Notes: generated by a model from the letters alone, not told the origin. A stretch of DNA of 64,000 bases from Pseudomonas poae (GCA_028869255.1 CP110972.1:3663001-3727000); one strand, 5' to 3'; positions 35,265 to 45,062 are shown, counted from the first letter of the stretch. A program made the numbers and translations.

Positions 35265-35993
35265 ATGTACGTTCTGTTTCGTGCGCGACAGCTGCTGGGC
35301 GGTGTCCCGGCCCTGATCGCCCTGGTGCTGATTGCACTGGGTATCCAGTCCCAGACGTTGAAGGTCGAGCCGGTGTACGACGAGTCGGCGGTCGAGCTGG
35401 CGTTGGTCGAGCCCGAGCCGCAAGAGGTCCCGGAGCCGGTCGTGGAGCAAGAGCCGCCACCGCCGGTGATCGAGGATGAAGAAGCCGAGCCGGCCCCGCC
35501 GCCGCCGCCGCCAAAGCCGTTGCCAAAACCCGAACCCAAGCCCAAGCCGAAACCCGTGCCCAAGCCGGTGGTAGCGGCCAAACCCACGCCGACCCCGCCA
35601 CCGGTCGCCGCCGCCAAACCGGCCCCACCCGTGGCCTCCCCGGCCGCGCCAACACCTGCACCGCCGGCCCCGCCGAAGGTCGATGGCCAGGCCCTGGAAG
35701 GCGGCTACCTCAAGGGTTTGCGCAACGAGTTGGACACCTACAAGCAATACCCCACCGGGCGCCAGGCTTCCCTCGAACGCCCTACCGGCGAAGTCGTGGT
35801 CTGGCTGCTGGTAGACCGCCAGGGTCGCGTTCTGGACTCCGGCCTGCAAACCCAGGCTTCGAGCATGTTGCTCAACCGGGCCGCCACCAACAGCTTGCGC
35901 CGTATCAAGCAAGTCAAGCCGTTCCCCGAGCAAGCCTTTGGGGGGCGTAACGAGCAGCGCTTCACCGCCACCTTCAACTACAGCGTGCAATAA
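35265..35993 (+). CDS. tonB: TonB energy transducer
   Basis: A 242-residue protein. One N-terminal membrane helix (residues ~10-28) precedes a long, Pro/Glu- then Pro/Lys-rich spacer (residues ~45-140, e.g. PPPPPPKPLPKPEPKPKPKP) that spans the periplasm. The C-terminal domain (about 155-242) has YPTGRQASLERPTGEVVVW and VDRQGRVLDSG, as in TonB. It carries proton-motive energy to the neighbouring receptor. Start ATG 35265 is two bases after the exbD stop, implying coupling. Probably serves this locus only, by inference. Confidence 0.93.
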   Translation: MYVLFRARQLLGGVPALIALVLIALGIQSQTLKVEPVYDESAVELALVEPEPQEVPEPVVEQEPPPPVIEDEEAEPAPPPPPPKPLPKPEPKPKPKPVPKPVVAAKPTPTPPPVAAAKPAPPVASPAAPTPAPPAPPKVDGQALEGGYLKGLRNELDTYKQYPTGRQASLERPTGEVVVWLLVDRQGRVLDSGLQTQASSMLLNRAATNSLRRIKQVKPFPEQAFGGRNEQRFTATFNYSVQ

Positions 35994-36016
35994 GCACCGA
36001 CACCAGGACGACAGTG

Positions 36017-38299
36017 ATGAGGTTCACACGTATTCATCTGGCACTTGTTGCCGCAAGCATGGGCCAGGGCATGGCCATGGCCGACACCGGCAACAGCGAC
36101 GTCGGCACCATCGGCGTACAGGGCAAGGCCACTGCAGGTGGCGGCTACATGGTGCAGGAAGAAAGCATCAAGGGCCGCTCCACGGTGACAAAGGAGGCGC
36201 TGGATAAGCAGACCGCCACCGGCAACGCGATCGACAAGCTCAAGTACACCCCGGGCCTGAACATTTCCAGCGAAGACAACACCGGCCTGTCGGGTTTTCG
36301 CTTCACCATGCGCGGGCTCAACTCCGACCAGGTGGGGATGTCGGTGGACGGCATGCCGATCAACGACTCGGGCAACTACGCGCTGTATTCGAACCTGCTG
36401 GGCGACCCGGAAAACATCGACCAGATCTTCGTCACCCAGGGCGCGTCCGAAGCCGACGGCCCGCACATCGGTTCCAGCGGCGGCAACATCGGCATCGTGA
36501 CCATTCGCCCCACCAAGGAAACCGGGGCGTTCGTCAAACAGGTGATGGGCAGCAACGCCACGCGCAAGACCTTCGCCCGCCTGAACACCGGCGAAGTCAA
36601 CGGCCTGAGCAACTGGTTGTCGGCATCCCATACCGAAGGCCAGATGTGGCGCGGCTCAGGCGCGGTGCGGGCGGACAAGGTGGAGTGGAACAGCTTCTTC
36701 GACGCCGGCGACGGCAACACCGCTAACCTGATCCTCAAGTACCACGAGCAGGACAACAACAGTTACAGCCAGTTGACCAAGGCGCAGTTCCAGCAGAACG
36801 GCCGCAAGTACGACCCGTACCCCGCGACGCCGACCGTGGGCAGCAACGGCAAATACAACAGTTATTACGCGCTGGCGCAGAACCCGTTCCAGACCTTCAC
36901 CGCCGTGTTCAACACCCAGCTCAAACTGGCTGACAACCTCGCGCTGTCGGTGATTCCGTATTACTACTGGGGCAATGGCAGCGGTGTCGCCTCGTCCAGC
37001 TATGCGCTGAACAGCGGCTCGAACCAGGGTGGTGTTTTCGACCTGGGCAACCTGCCCTCCGCCGCCCAATACAATGCCGACGGCACCCCGAACAGCGGCG
37101 TGTACTACCGCCCTTCGCGCACGCAAACCTGGCGTCCGGGGATCACCACCAAGCTGAACTGGGACCTGGGCGACCACAGCGTGCAATTCGGTTACTGGTA
37201 CGAGCGCGCACGCCAGAGCCAGACTCAGCCGTTTATCCCGCTCAAGGCCAGTGGCAAGCCGGTGGATACCTGGCCGGACTCCAACGACGCCGTGGTCGAT
37301 GCCAACGGCAACACCATCCAGGGGCGTGATCGCTTCACCATCACCCCGGCCCAGAAGGTCTGGGCCCAGGACACTTGGTACATCAACCCGGACTGGACCC
37401 TGGTAGCGGGCCTGGCCTACATGAACGTCAAGCGTGACGGCACCAACAACGGCAGCCTCACCGAGCAGGCCGAAAAACGTAACCAGACCTATAACAAACT
37501 GCTGCCCAACGTCGGCCTCAAATACCAGCTGGATGAGCGTGACCAGCTGTTCTACAGCCTGTCGCGCAACATGCGTATCCCGCAGAACTATGTGCTGTAC
37601 GACAAGGGCCTGGACTCGATCAACTCCAAGCCGGAAACCAGCTGGAACCACGAATTGGGCTGGCGCTTCACCGGCGACGACATGACCGTGGCGGCTACCT
37701 TGTTCTACATGCAGTTCAAGGACCGCCAGGTCTCGTCCAAAGATATCAATGGCGACTTCGCCGACATCAACGCCGGCGCCGTCAACAACAGCGGCCTGGA
37801 GCTGGAGTGGAGCGGCCTGCTGCCCAACCACTTCAACTACTACACCTCCTACACCTACACCAAGGCCGAGCAGCAAGACGACCTGACGGTGTACAACGCC
37901 GGCAAAGCGATCCTGTTGCCCACCAGCGGCAAGCAGTTCGCCAACGTGCCGAAAAACATGCTGGCGGCCAACATCGGTTATGACGATGGCCGCTTCTACG
38001 GCACCTTCGGCGGCAAGTACACCAGCAAGCTCTACGGCGACCTGACCAACGATGAAGCCATCTCCGGGCGCACCGTGTTCAACGCCGGCGCCGGTATCTA
38101 CCTGCCGGTGGACAAAAAAGTGGTCAAGGACGCGACCCTGCGCCTGAACGTCGACAACCTGTTCGACAAGAAATACCTGGACGGCGTGTACACCACCAAG
38201 ACCAACGCGGGCACCTACGGCGGTTTCCGCGACGGCGACCCGGCTTACATCGTGGGCCTGGAACGCACCGTGACGGTTTCCCTGGAAGCCAATTTCTAA
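36017..38299 (+). CDS. TonB-dependent outer-membrane receptor of the dedicated TonB locus
   Basis: A 760-residue receptor. ATG 36017, eight bases after AGGA, was preferred to the adjacent GTG. A signal peptide ends near GMAMADT, and a TonB-box-like DVGTIGVQG follows. The plug domain contains DKLKYTPGLNISSEDN and the beta-barrel ends in the aromatic ERTVTVSLEANF. A 22-strand barrel is expected for this length. It sits between tonB and exbB. The ligand is unknown: no siderophore genes and no Fur-type box are near, and the flanking peptidase suggests a peptide-like compound, which is inference. Confidence 0.92.
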   Translation: MRFTRIHLALVAASMGQGMAMADTGNSDVGTIGVQGKATAGGGYMVQEESIKGRSTVTKEALDKQTATGNAIDKLKYTPGLNISSEDNTGLSGFRFTMRGLNSDQVGMSVDGMPINDSGNYALYSNLLGDPENIDQIFVTQGASEADGPHIGSSGGNIGIVTIRPTKETGAFVKQVMGSNATRKTFARLNTGEVNGLSNWLSASHTEGQMWRGSGAVRADKVEWNSFFDAGDGNTANLILKYHEQDNNSYSQLTKAQFQQNGRKYDPYPATPTVGSNGKYNSYYALAQNPFQTFTAVFNTQLKLADNLALSVIPYYYWGNGSGVASSSYALNSGSNQGGVFDLGNLPSAAQYNADGTPNSGVYYRPSRTQTWRPGITTKLNWDLGDHSVQFGYWYERARQSQTQPFIPLKASGKPVDTWPDSNDAVVDANGNTIQGRDRFTITPAQKVWAQDTWYINPDWTLVAGLAYMNVKRDGTNNGSLTEQAEKRNQTYNKLLPNVGLKYQLDERDQLFYSLSRNMRIPQNYVLYDKGLDSINSKPETSWNHELGWRFTGDDMTVAATLFYMQFKDRQVSSKDINGDFADINAGAVNNSGLELEWSGLLPNHFNYYTSYTYTKAEQQDDLTVYNAGKAILLPTSGKQFANVPKNMLAANIGYDDGRFYGTFGGKYTSKLYGDLTNDEAISGRTVFNAGAGIYLPVDKKVVKDATLRLNVDNLFDKKYLDGVYTTKTNAGTYGGFRDGDPAYIVGLERTVTVSLEANF

Positions 38300-38316
38300 T
38301 TGCGAGGTAAGCGAAC

Positions 38317-38964
38317 ATGGACATGAACCTGCTCCACGACATCACCTTTTATGTGATGTATGCCGCGATGGCCATCGCCATCTTCATCACCATCGAGCGC
38401 GGTATCTACTTTGCGTATGTGCGCCGCCAGGCGCGGGCGCTTACCGAGGTGCTGGACGCCAACGTGCACAGTGAGCGCGACTTGCCGCAAAGCCTGACCC
38501 GGCGTGACAGCCTGCCCCTCGGCATGGTGTTGCCGGTACTGGCACAGAAGGCATCACACGGGTCGCGCAAGGATCTGGATGACGTGATCGAAACCCAGTA
38601 CCTGACTACCCGTGCGCCATTGGCCCGCAGCCTGTGGATCATTGAAACCATCACCACCGCCGCGCCGCTGTTGGGTTTGCTGGGGACCATCCTCGGCATC
38701 ATCGACACCTTCAAGGCGCTGGCCAGTGCCGGTGTGTCCGACCCGGGGCAGATTTCCGGTGGCATCGGTACGGCGTTGTTCGCCACCGGTTTGGGTATCG
38801 CCATCGCGCTGTTCTGCGTGGTGTTCCACAACTTCTTCCAGGACAGCCTGGAGCGCATCAACGACCAGCTGAAAATCCTGCTGATCCGCGCCGCCACCGG
38901 TGCCCGCGTGCAAGGTGAAGTGCCGCACTTGGTGCCGACTGCGTTGCACAGCCGTACGGCGTGA
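38317..38964 (+). CDS. exbB: ExbB/TolQ-family proton channel
   Basis: A 215-residue inner-membrane protein of the MotA/TolQ/ExbB family with three helices (residues ~8-28, ~115-140, ~155-180). The signature TTAAPLLGLLGTILGIIDTF and the TALFATGLGIAIAL helix are conserved. ATG 38317 has GAGG upstream. It would complete the ExbB-ExbD motor for this TonB. A terminator-like hairpin follows, which may limit reading into the PLD gene. Confidence 0.92.
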   Translation: MDMNLLHDITFYVMYAAMAIAIFITIERGIYFAYVRRQARALTEVLDANVHSERDLPQSLTRRDSLPLGMVLPVLAQKASHGSRKDLDDVIETQYLTTRAPLARSLWIIETITTAAPLLGLLGTILGIIDTFKALASAGVSDPGQISGGIGTALFATGLGIAIALFCVVFHNFFQDSLERINDQLKILLIRAATGARVQGEVPHLVPTALHSRTA

Positions 38965-38970
38965 CCTCCA

Positions 38971-39005
38971 GGGCGGGTGCGGAATGCGCCCGCCCGTTTT
39001 TTTTT
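38971..39005 (+). terminator. Terminator-like hairpin after exbB
   Basis: GGGCGGGTGC and GCGCCCGCCC pair around GGAAT, followed by a run of nine T residues. It lies just before the PLD gene start, so the downstream genes may be partly separate. Confidence 0.85.
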
Positions 39006-39021
39006 GCGCGATGAGACGCCC

Positions 39022-40239
39022 ATGTCCATATCGATGAAATGCCGTATCGCAGGCCTCGCCGGCTTGCTGCTCAGTCCGCTCGCCCAGGCGGACTTTTCAA
39101 TTCCAGGGTTTGAACTGGTGCACACCGTGCCAGTGGACACCGAGCTTGCCACCGACGACCTACGCCAGCCCGGCCCGGTGTGGATCGAGCTGTTCGACGG
39201 TGCAAAAAGCACTATCGATATCGGCCAGTTCTATGCGGCCGACCACCAGGGCTCTGTGATGGACACGGTGATCCAACACCTGGAAGCCGCCGGCAAACGC
39301 GGCGTGAAGATTCGCTTTCTGCTGGAAGAAAAAGGCATCAAGTTGTCAGAAGCATCGACCCTGGAACGCCTGCGTGCGATTCCCAACCTGACCTTGCGCG
39401 TGTTGCCATACGCACAAGTCAGCGGCGGGATCATCCACGCCAAATACCTGGTGGTGGATGGCAAGCAGGCGTTTGTGGGCAGCCAGAATTTCGATTGGCG
39501 CTCGCTCGAGCATATCCACGAAACCGGGTTGCGCATCAGCGACGCCACGGTGGTGGGCCAAGTGCAGGCGATCTTTGATCAGGACTGGCGCGCCCAGCAG
39601 GCATTGAGCGAGAAAAAACCGCTGCCGCTGCCGATTGCCGGTCAACAGCCTGCACGCACCGGTAACTACCTGGTCGCGAGCCCGCAACGTTACAACCCGC
39701 CAGGCGTGGGTGACTCCCAACTGGAACTGCCGCGCCTGTTGAGCGAAGCCAAACACGAAGTGCGTGTGCAACTGCTGGACTACGCGCCGCTGTCGTATGG
39801 CCCGGATAAAACCCGCCCGTACTACGCGGTGATCGACAACGCCATACGGGCGGCGGCCGCACGTGGGGTGTCGATCAAGTTGATGGTCTCCAACTGGAAT
39901 ACCGACGCGCTGGAACTGCCCTACCTGAAAAGCCTGGCGGTACTGCCCAACGTGCAGATCAAGATCGTCACCCTGCCCGAGGCCAAGCAAGGCTTTATCC
40001 CCTATGCACGGGTGATCCACAGCAAAACCCTGGAGATCGACGGGCAAGTGGCGTGGGTGGGCACCAGTAATTGGCTGGGCGGCTACCTGGATAATTCGCG
40101 CAACCTGGAAGTGGTGATGCGCAGCGAAACCATGGCCAAGCGCGTAGGTGAACTGCATGCACAATTGTGGGATGGACCCTACGCTAAAGCCTTGAGCATC
40201 ACCGATGAGTACCCCGCGCCCCATCCTGGCCAGCATTGA
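39022..40239 (+). CDS. Secreted phospholipase D-like protein, two HKD motifs
   Basis: A 405-residue exported phosphodiesterase. ATG 39022 was chosen because the frame further upstream runs through the terminator. A signal peptide ends near LAQADF. HKD motifs are HAKYLVVD at residues 139-146 and HSKTLEID at 333-340, each followed by a GSQNFDW or GTSNWLG block, so both halves of the active site are present. Substrate could be a phospholipid or other phosphodiester. Its fixed place in the TonB locus suggests processing of the imported or surface-bound compound; that is inference. Confidence 0.88.
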   Translation: MSISMKCRIAGLAGLLLSPLAQADFSIPGFELVHTVPVDTELATDDLRQPGPVWIELFDGAKSTIDIGQFYAADHQGSVMDTVIQHLEAAGKRGVKIRFLLEEKGIKLSEASTLERLRAIPNLTLRVLPYAQVSGGIIHAKYLVVDGKQAFVGSQNFDWRSLEHIHETGLRISDATVVGQVQAIFDQDWRAQQALSEKKPLPLPIAGQQPARTGNYLVASPQRYNPPGVGDSQLELPRLLSEAKHEVRVQLLDYAPLSYGPDKTRPYYAVIDNAIRAAAARGVSIKLMVSNWNTDALELPYLKSLAVLPNVQIKIVTLPEAKQGFIPYARVIHSKTLEIDGQVAWVGTSNWLGGYLDNSRNLEVVMRSETMAKRVGELHAQLWDGPYAKALSITDEYPAPHPGQH

Positions 40240-40334
40240 CCAAGAGCACCTGAGTAATGGTAGTGTGTGGAGATGTTTCTGACGGAGCGATCAGAAACCT
40301 CCCACTCACTACCTGCAAAGGAATGCGTCCCCCA

Positions 40335-42074
40335 ATGCACTTTCCACTCAAGCAATTGGTTGCTGCCACCCTCTTCGCAACCGGCCTTTCGGTCATCACC
40401 ACCCCCGCCTTGGCCAACATCACCCCGGACCAAAGCACGGCGATTCTCAAGAGTTTCAGCGAAACGTCCGTCACTGACTTTCGCGGTTTCCTCGGCACCC
40501 TGGCCAAGGGCGACCTGGGCAAAACCAGCGACGTGGGCCCGGCGATCAGCGCCTTCCTCGAGAACAAAACCCTGAGCGCCGACCAGCAAAACGAAATTCA
40601 CCGCCTGCTGGGCCTCTACACCCGCGTGAAATACGGCAAGGCCGCGCTCGAAACCTTGCGTGAGCTGGTGGAAATCCCGACCTTCAATGTGGACGGCGTG
40701 CCGCAGTACAAAAACCCGGAGTTCATCAAGATCGCCGGCAAAATCCAGGCCCTGGCAAAAGACTTCAACCTGAACTTCCGCAACGTCGACAACCGTGTCT
40801 ACGAGATCTCCCTGGAAGGCAGCGGCGATGAAGTGGTCGGCATCCACGCCCATGCCGACGTGGTGCCGGTGACTCCGGAAAACTGGGTATTGAAAGACGG
40901 CACCAAGCTCGACCCGTTCAAGGTCACGTTGATCGGCGACCGCATGTATGGCCGCGGCACCGAAGATGACAAAAACGGCATCGTGGTCGCTCTGTATGCG
41001 ATGAAGGTAATCAAGGAAGAGAAGCTGCCGCTGGCGCGCAATTTCAAACTGCTGGTGGACACCACCGAAGAAACCTCCGGTGACGCGATCCCGTATTACT
41101 TCGAAAAGAATCCTACGCCGCAGTACAACCTGGCGCTGGATGGCGGCTACCCGGTGGTGATCGCCGAGAAAGGCTACGGCACCATCATGGCCACCTTCCC
41201 ACGGCGCAAGGGTGAGGGCAAAGGCGCGGAAATCATCGCGATGACCGGCGGCATGGCGACTAACCAGATTCCATCGGCCTCGGTGGCCACCTTTATCAGC
41301 GACCAGCCTGCCGAACTGGCAGCCAGCCTGCAAACGGCCGGCGCGGACTATGCCAAGCGCAATGGCGGTGACTTCGAGGTGGCGGCCAAGGTGGTCGGCA
41401 AAGAGGTCAAGCTGACGGTGACCGGTGTGTCTGCGCACTCCTCCGAACCCGAATCCGGTATCAACCCGGTGGCACGCATGCTGGAGCTGATCCACAGCGT
41501 CGATGGCAAAATTGCGCTCAAGCACAACCACATCACCGACGCTGCCCGTTATGCCGCCGACAACTGGGGCCTGGATTACCTGGGCGGCAAGTTGGGCGTG
41601 GGTTTCTCCGATGAGTTCATGGGCCCGCTGACCACCTCGCTGACCTTTGTCGGCCTGGATGACAAAGCCTTCAAGCTGGCGGTGAACCTGCGTGTGCCGA
41701 AGGGCAAGTCGCCGGAAAAACTCAAGGCCGAAATTGCCGACAAGCTGAGCGCCTGGGACCAGCAAACCAAAGTCAAAGTGGGCTTCACCTACTCAGTTGC
41801 CGAACCGATGTACCGCAACCCGGAAGGTGAATGGGTGAAGGCCCTGTTGGCGGTGGCCAGCGAGAACCTGGGCATGGAGCACAAATTCGGCACCTCCGCC
41901 GGCGCGACCTCGGTGCATGAATTGCCCAATGGCGTGCAATTCGGCCTGGCCCGGCCGGAAGTGAAGTACACCGGGCACACCGACAATGAGTTCAAGACGG
42001 TTGACCAGTTCTTACTGGACCTGCAGATCGTGACCGAGATGATGGGCCGTATCGGTCAGTTGCCGAAACTCTGA
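40335..42074 (+). CDS. Exported M20-family metallopeptidase (dipeptidase)
   Basis: A 579-residue zinc dipeptidase of the M20/PepV type. ATG 40335 has AAAGGA about twelve bases upstream and starts a signal peptide (LVAATLFATGLSVITTPALA). Metal-site features are H173 and D175 in HAHADVVPV, D211 in RGTEDDKNG, E245 and E246 in DTTEETSGD, and a late HTDNEF histidine. The dimerisation domain is inserted as in PepV. It is at the end of the TonB locus, 95 bases behind the PLD gene. Probably periplasmic, cutting short peptides or peptide-like ligands. Confidence 0.9.
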   Translation: MHFPLKQLVAATLFATGLSVITTPALANITPDQSTAILKSFSETSVTDFRGFLGTLAKGDLGKTSDVGPAISAFLENKTLSADQQNEIHRLLGLYTRVKYGKAALETLRELVEIPTFNVDGVPQYKNPEFIKIAGKIQALAKDFNLNFRNVDNRVYEISLEGSGDEVVGIHAHADVVPVTPENWVLKDGTKLDPFKVTLIGDRMYGRGTEDDKNGIVVALYAMKVIKEEKLPLARNFKLLVDTTEETSGDAIPYYFEKNPTPQYNLALDGGYPVVIAEKGYGTIMATFPRRKGEGKGAEIIAMTGGMATNQIPSASVATFISDQPAELAASLQTAGADYAKRNGGDFEVAAKVVGKEVKLTVTGVSAHSSEPESGINPVARMLELIHSVDGKIALKHNHITDAARYAADNWGLDYLGGKLGVGFSDEFMGPLTTSLTFVGLDDKAFKLAVNLRVPKGKSPEKLKAEIADKLSAWDQQTKVKVGFTYSVAEPMYRNPEGEWVKALLAVASENLGMEHKFGTSAGATSVHELPNGVQFGLARPEVKYTGHTDNEFKTVDQFLLDLQIVTEMMGRIGQLPKL

Positions 42075-42079
42075 GCTGA

Positions 42080-42110
42080 GGCTGAGCCCGCCGTGATGGC
42101 GGGCTCAGCC
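42080..42110. terminator. Bidirectional hairpin between convergent genes
   Basis: A 13-base perfect stem GGCTGAGCCCGCC with five loop bases lies between the peptidase and gltS stops. T-runs are poor, so termination strength is uncertain. Confidence 0.7.
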
Positions 42111-43316
42111 TGCCGCGCCGAGGAATGGCAGCGCGAGAAACACCTTGATCACCACCGCGTTGGTGATATCAATGAAAAACGCCCCGACCATCGGCACCAC
42201 CAGGAAGGCAATCTGCGAAGGACCGAAGCGCTGAGTCACCGCCTGCATATTGGCAATCGCGGTTGGCGTGGCACCCAAGCCGAAACCACAGTGCCCAGCC
42301 GCCAACACGGCCGCATCGTAGTTGCGGCCCATTACCCGAAACGTCACGAAAATCGCGAACAGCGCCATCAGTAACGCCTGTGCGGCCAACAGGATCAGAA
42401 TCGGCAAGGCCAGCGCCTTCAAGTCCCAGAGCTTGAGCGACATCAGCGCAATCGCCAGGAACAACGACAGGCTGACATTGCCCAGCAACGACACCTCGCG
42501 CTCCAGCACCTGCTGGCGGCCCACTACCGACAGGCCGTTGCGCAGCACCACGCCGACAAACAGCACGCAGACAAATGTTGGTAACTCGGCTGCCGTGCCT
42601 TGAATAAGGTCACTCAGGAACGTGCCGACCAGCAGGCTGACCGCCAGCAGCGCCAGCGTTTCGATAAACGAGAAGGCGCTGAGCATGCGCTCCTGCTCGG
42701 GCTGTTCGAACCCTTTGGGCAGACGCGGTGGCACGTGTTCGACGCCCGGCACCTGGACACGCCTGATCAATAAGCGTGCAACCGGGCCACCAATCAAACC
42801 GCCCAGCACCAGACCAAAGGTCGCTGAAGCAATCGCCAGCTCGGACGCCGACGCCACGCCATATTTCTCACTGAACACCGCCCCCCACGCGGCGCCTGTG
42901 CCATGCCCGCCCGATAATGTAACGGAGCCAGCGAGCAACCCCATCAACGGGTCGAGGCCCAACGCCGTCGCCAAGGCGATGCCCATGGCATTTTGCACCA
43001 CCAGCAGCGCCGTCACGACCAGCAGGAAGATACCCAGTACGCGCCCGCCTTTCTTCAGGCTGGCAAAATCGGCATTCAGGCCAATGGTGGCAAAAAACGC
43101 CAACATCAAAGGCGTTTGCAGTGACGCGTCGAATCGAACCTCGATGTCCGCTAGCGCACGCAATGCCAGAAGCAACGCGGCCACCAGCAAACCACCGGCA
43201 ACCGGCTCCGGAATACTGTAGGTCCGTAAAAAGCCGACATGCGCCACCAGCCAGCGCCCGAGCAACAGCACCAGGCAGGCCGCCACCAGGGTGGAATAGA
43301 AATCAAGCTGAAGCAT
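42105..43316 (-). CDS. gltS: Sodium/glutamate symporter GltS
   Basis: A 403-residue sodium-driven glutamate importer with about ten membrane helices and two re-entrant loops. The GltS signature blocks are SVTLSGGHGTGAAWGAVFSEKYG and its inverted repeat partner AGHCGFGLGATPTAIANMQ. Length and end (FFIDITNAVVIKVFLALPF) agree with the family. A single gene; its terminator area is shared with the converging M20 gene. Confidence 0.95.
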   Translation of the reverse strand: MLQLDFYSTLVAACLVLLLGRWLVAHVGFLRTYSIPEPVAGGLLVAALLLALRALADIEVRFDASLQTPLMLAFFATIGLNADFASLKKGGRVLGIFLLVVTALLVVQNAMGIALATALGLDPLMGLLAGSVTLSGGHGTGAAWGAVFSEKYGVASASELAIASATFGLVLGGLIGGPVARLLIRRVQVPGVEHVPPRLPKGFEQPEQERMLSAFSFIETLALLAVSLLVGTFLSDLIQGTAAELPTFVCVLFVGVVLRNGLSVVGRQQVLEREVSLLGNVSLSLFLAIALMSLKLWDLKALALPILILLAAQALLMALFAIFVTFRVMGRNYDAAVLAAGHCGFGLGATPTAIANMQAVTQRFGPSQIAFLVVPMVGAFFIDITNAVVIKVFLALPFLGAAG

Positions 43317-43477
43317 CCGGGCAGTTCTCTGAAGTGAGCAAGGGCAATGGGCTGGCCAGAGTAGAGAGAGTGCAACCGGCGCACATCCACCAGAGATCAG
43401 CTACAGAGCATTCCCACACACTTCACAACAAGTCCTACAAGACCCACGCGTTTCGCCGGATAAAAAGCAGCACGAAC

Positions 43478-43508
43478 AAAAACGCCGATCATCACTGATC
43501 GGCGTTTT
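43478..43508 (-). terminator. Terminator of the tRNA-Glu/Gly block
   Basis: The 11-base stem AACGCCGATCA with complement is followed on the minus strand by TTTTT, downstream of tRNA-Gly copy 1. Confidence 0.9.
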
Positions 43509-43517
43509 CGTTAAATA

Positions 43518-43593
<76 letters not shown>

Positions 43594-43596
43594 AAA

Positions 43597-43672
43597 TGGC
43601 GTCCCCTAGGGGACTCGAACCCCTGTTACCGCCGTGAAAGGGCGGTGTCCTAGGCCACTAGACGAAGGGGAC
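43597..43672 (-). tRNA. tRNA-Glu (TTC), copy 1
   Basis: A 76-base cloverleaf with encoded CCA. The anticodon arm is GCCCTTTCACGGC with anticodon TTC, and the acceptor stem begins GTCCCCT. Confidence 0.97.
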
Positions 43673-43776
43673 ACACAACTGAAACACATGGTGTGTATTT
43701 CAGTGTCCAGAGATTAAATCCGAAGATTACGCCCTGGTTTCACTCAGTGTCGCCCGAGAGCAACACTGCTTAAATT

Positions 43777-43852
<76 letters not shown>

Positions 43853-43856
43853 ATAT

Positions 43857-43932
43857 TGGCGTCCCCTAGGGGACTCGAACCCCTGTTACCGCCGTGAAAG
43901 GGCGGTGTCCTAGGCCACTAGACGAAGGGGAC
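43857..43932 (-). tRNA. tRNA-Glu (TTC), copy 2
   Basis: Same sequence as the copy at 43597, with encoded CCA and anticodon TTC. First tRNA behind the promoter at 43995. Confidence 0.97.
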
Positions 43933-44291
43933 ACACGTACAACATTCACTCCCTACCGCGTTTCGCTGTGTGCTTTACGCTGTAAGTGGCGCGCATTCTA
44001 TGGATGGATTGAAAGGTCGTCAACCCCCAAGGATAAATTTATTTAAATCAATGACTTCGCCCTGCTTTAAAGTCCCTGGCGGGCATTCTGCCCGTCTGGG
44101 CATTGGCGCCTATATTCTGGCACTCAACAAGACGTTATAGTTCGCAGCAGCAAATGATGGCAATGTGCATCCATGCAGGGAACGCTGTTGCTATATAGAA
44201 GAAACTACCTGGGCAACTGGTCGATCAACGCTATCCGTCGGCTGGCCCAGTCACTACACTCCACAGCAAACCCTATAAAGAGGTCACACCG
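43933..44291. other. Gene-free stretch upstream of the tRNA-Glu/Gly block
   Basis: It contains the tRNA promoter on the minus strand and an A+T-richer part (44030-44180) that probably promotes the plus-strand gene at 44292. No coding frame is supported. Confidence 0.6.
43995..44023 (-). promoter_or_regulatory. Promoter of the tRNA-Glu/Gly block
   Basis: On the minus strand, TTGACG, a 17-base spacer and TAGAAT are followed by a GCGCGCC discriminator. It matches the second tRNA-Val/Asp promoter at -10 and in the discriminator. No second promoter is evident between the two Glu-Gly pairs, so all four tRNAs may share it. Confidence 0.85.
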
Positions 44292-45062
44292 GTGACACCA
44301 CTCATGATCACCCTGCTGGTAATAGCCGGGATCGTAATACTGATCGCCATTGGCTACATGAACCACGTGGTGGAAAACAACAAGCTGGAAAAGAAGCGCA
44401 CCGAGATCGAGCTTAATGATCGCCTGCGCCGTTGCGGTGAAATCACCGAGACGTTCCCCGGCCAGTTGATGTCCCCGGCGCTCAAACTGTTGCTGGCCCG
44501 TCTGGAGCTCAACGTCAACCAGCGCTTGTTGAACCTCAACAAGACCAGCGCCCCCCTCAAGGCGCGCATTACCGAGCTGAATGCGCTGGTTGCCCAGGGC
44601 GAGTCGATCCCGGTGGCCAACCCGCCCGCCCCGATCCAGACCGAAGCCAAGGCCAAGGACGTACGCTTCCTGCTTGAAGCCCTGCACGGCCAAGTCACCC
44701 GCGCTGCCCAGGACGGTTTCCTGCCGGCCAACGAGGCCAAGCACTGGATCAAGGAAATTCGCCATATCCTGGTGCTGCTGCACATCGAGTTCTTCAACAA
44801 CCTCGGCCAACATGCTCTGCAACAAGGCCAACCGGGTCAGGCGCGTCTGGCTTTCGAACGCGGCGTGCAGTACTTGCGCAAACAGCCGGAGCCGGTGCTC
44901 TACAGTGCACAGCTGCAACAGCTGGAAGCCCAGTTGGCCCGCGCCAACTCCACGGTGCTGACCAACAGCAAGCCGGCTGAAGATGAAGTCAACGAACTGA
45001 CCGAAGGCCTGAAAGTGGTGGATGCCGACGCCGAGTGGAAAAAGAAAGTCATCTACGACTGA
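44292..45062 (+). CDS. Membrane-anchored protein of unknown function
   Basis: A 256-residue protein I cannot assign to a named family. GTG 44292 has AGAGG about eight bases upstream. One membrane helix at residues 5-23 anchors the rest, probably on the cytoplasmic side given the basic KLEKKRTEIE after it. The body is helical, with likely coiled-coil segments (residues 25-110) and a TPR-like part around 150-215 (HIEFFNNLGQHALQQGQPGQ). The tail is acidic. It stands alone, and its conservation in Pseudomonas is from general recollection. Confidence 0.8.
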   Translation: MTPLMITLLVIAGIVILIAIGYMNHVVENNKLEKKRTEIELNDRLRRCGEITETFPGQLMSPALKLLLARLELNVNQRLLNLNKTSAPLKARITELNALVAQGESIPVANPPAPIQTEAKAKDVRFLLEALHGQVTRAAQDGFLPANEAKHWIKEIRHILVLLHIEFFNNLGQHALQQGQPGQARLAFERGVQYLRKQPEPVLYSAQLQQLEAQLARANSTVLTNSKPAEDEVNELTEGLKVVDADAEWKKKVIYD

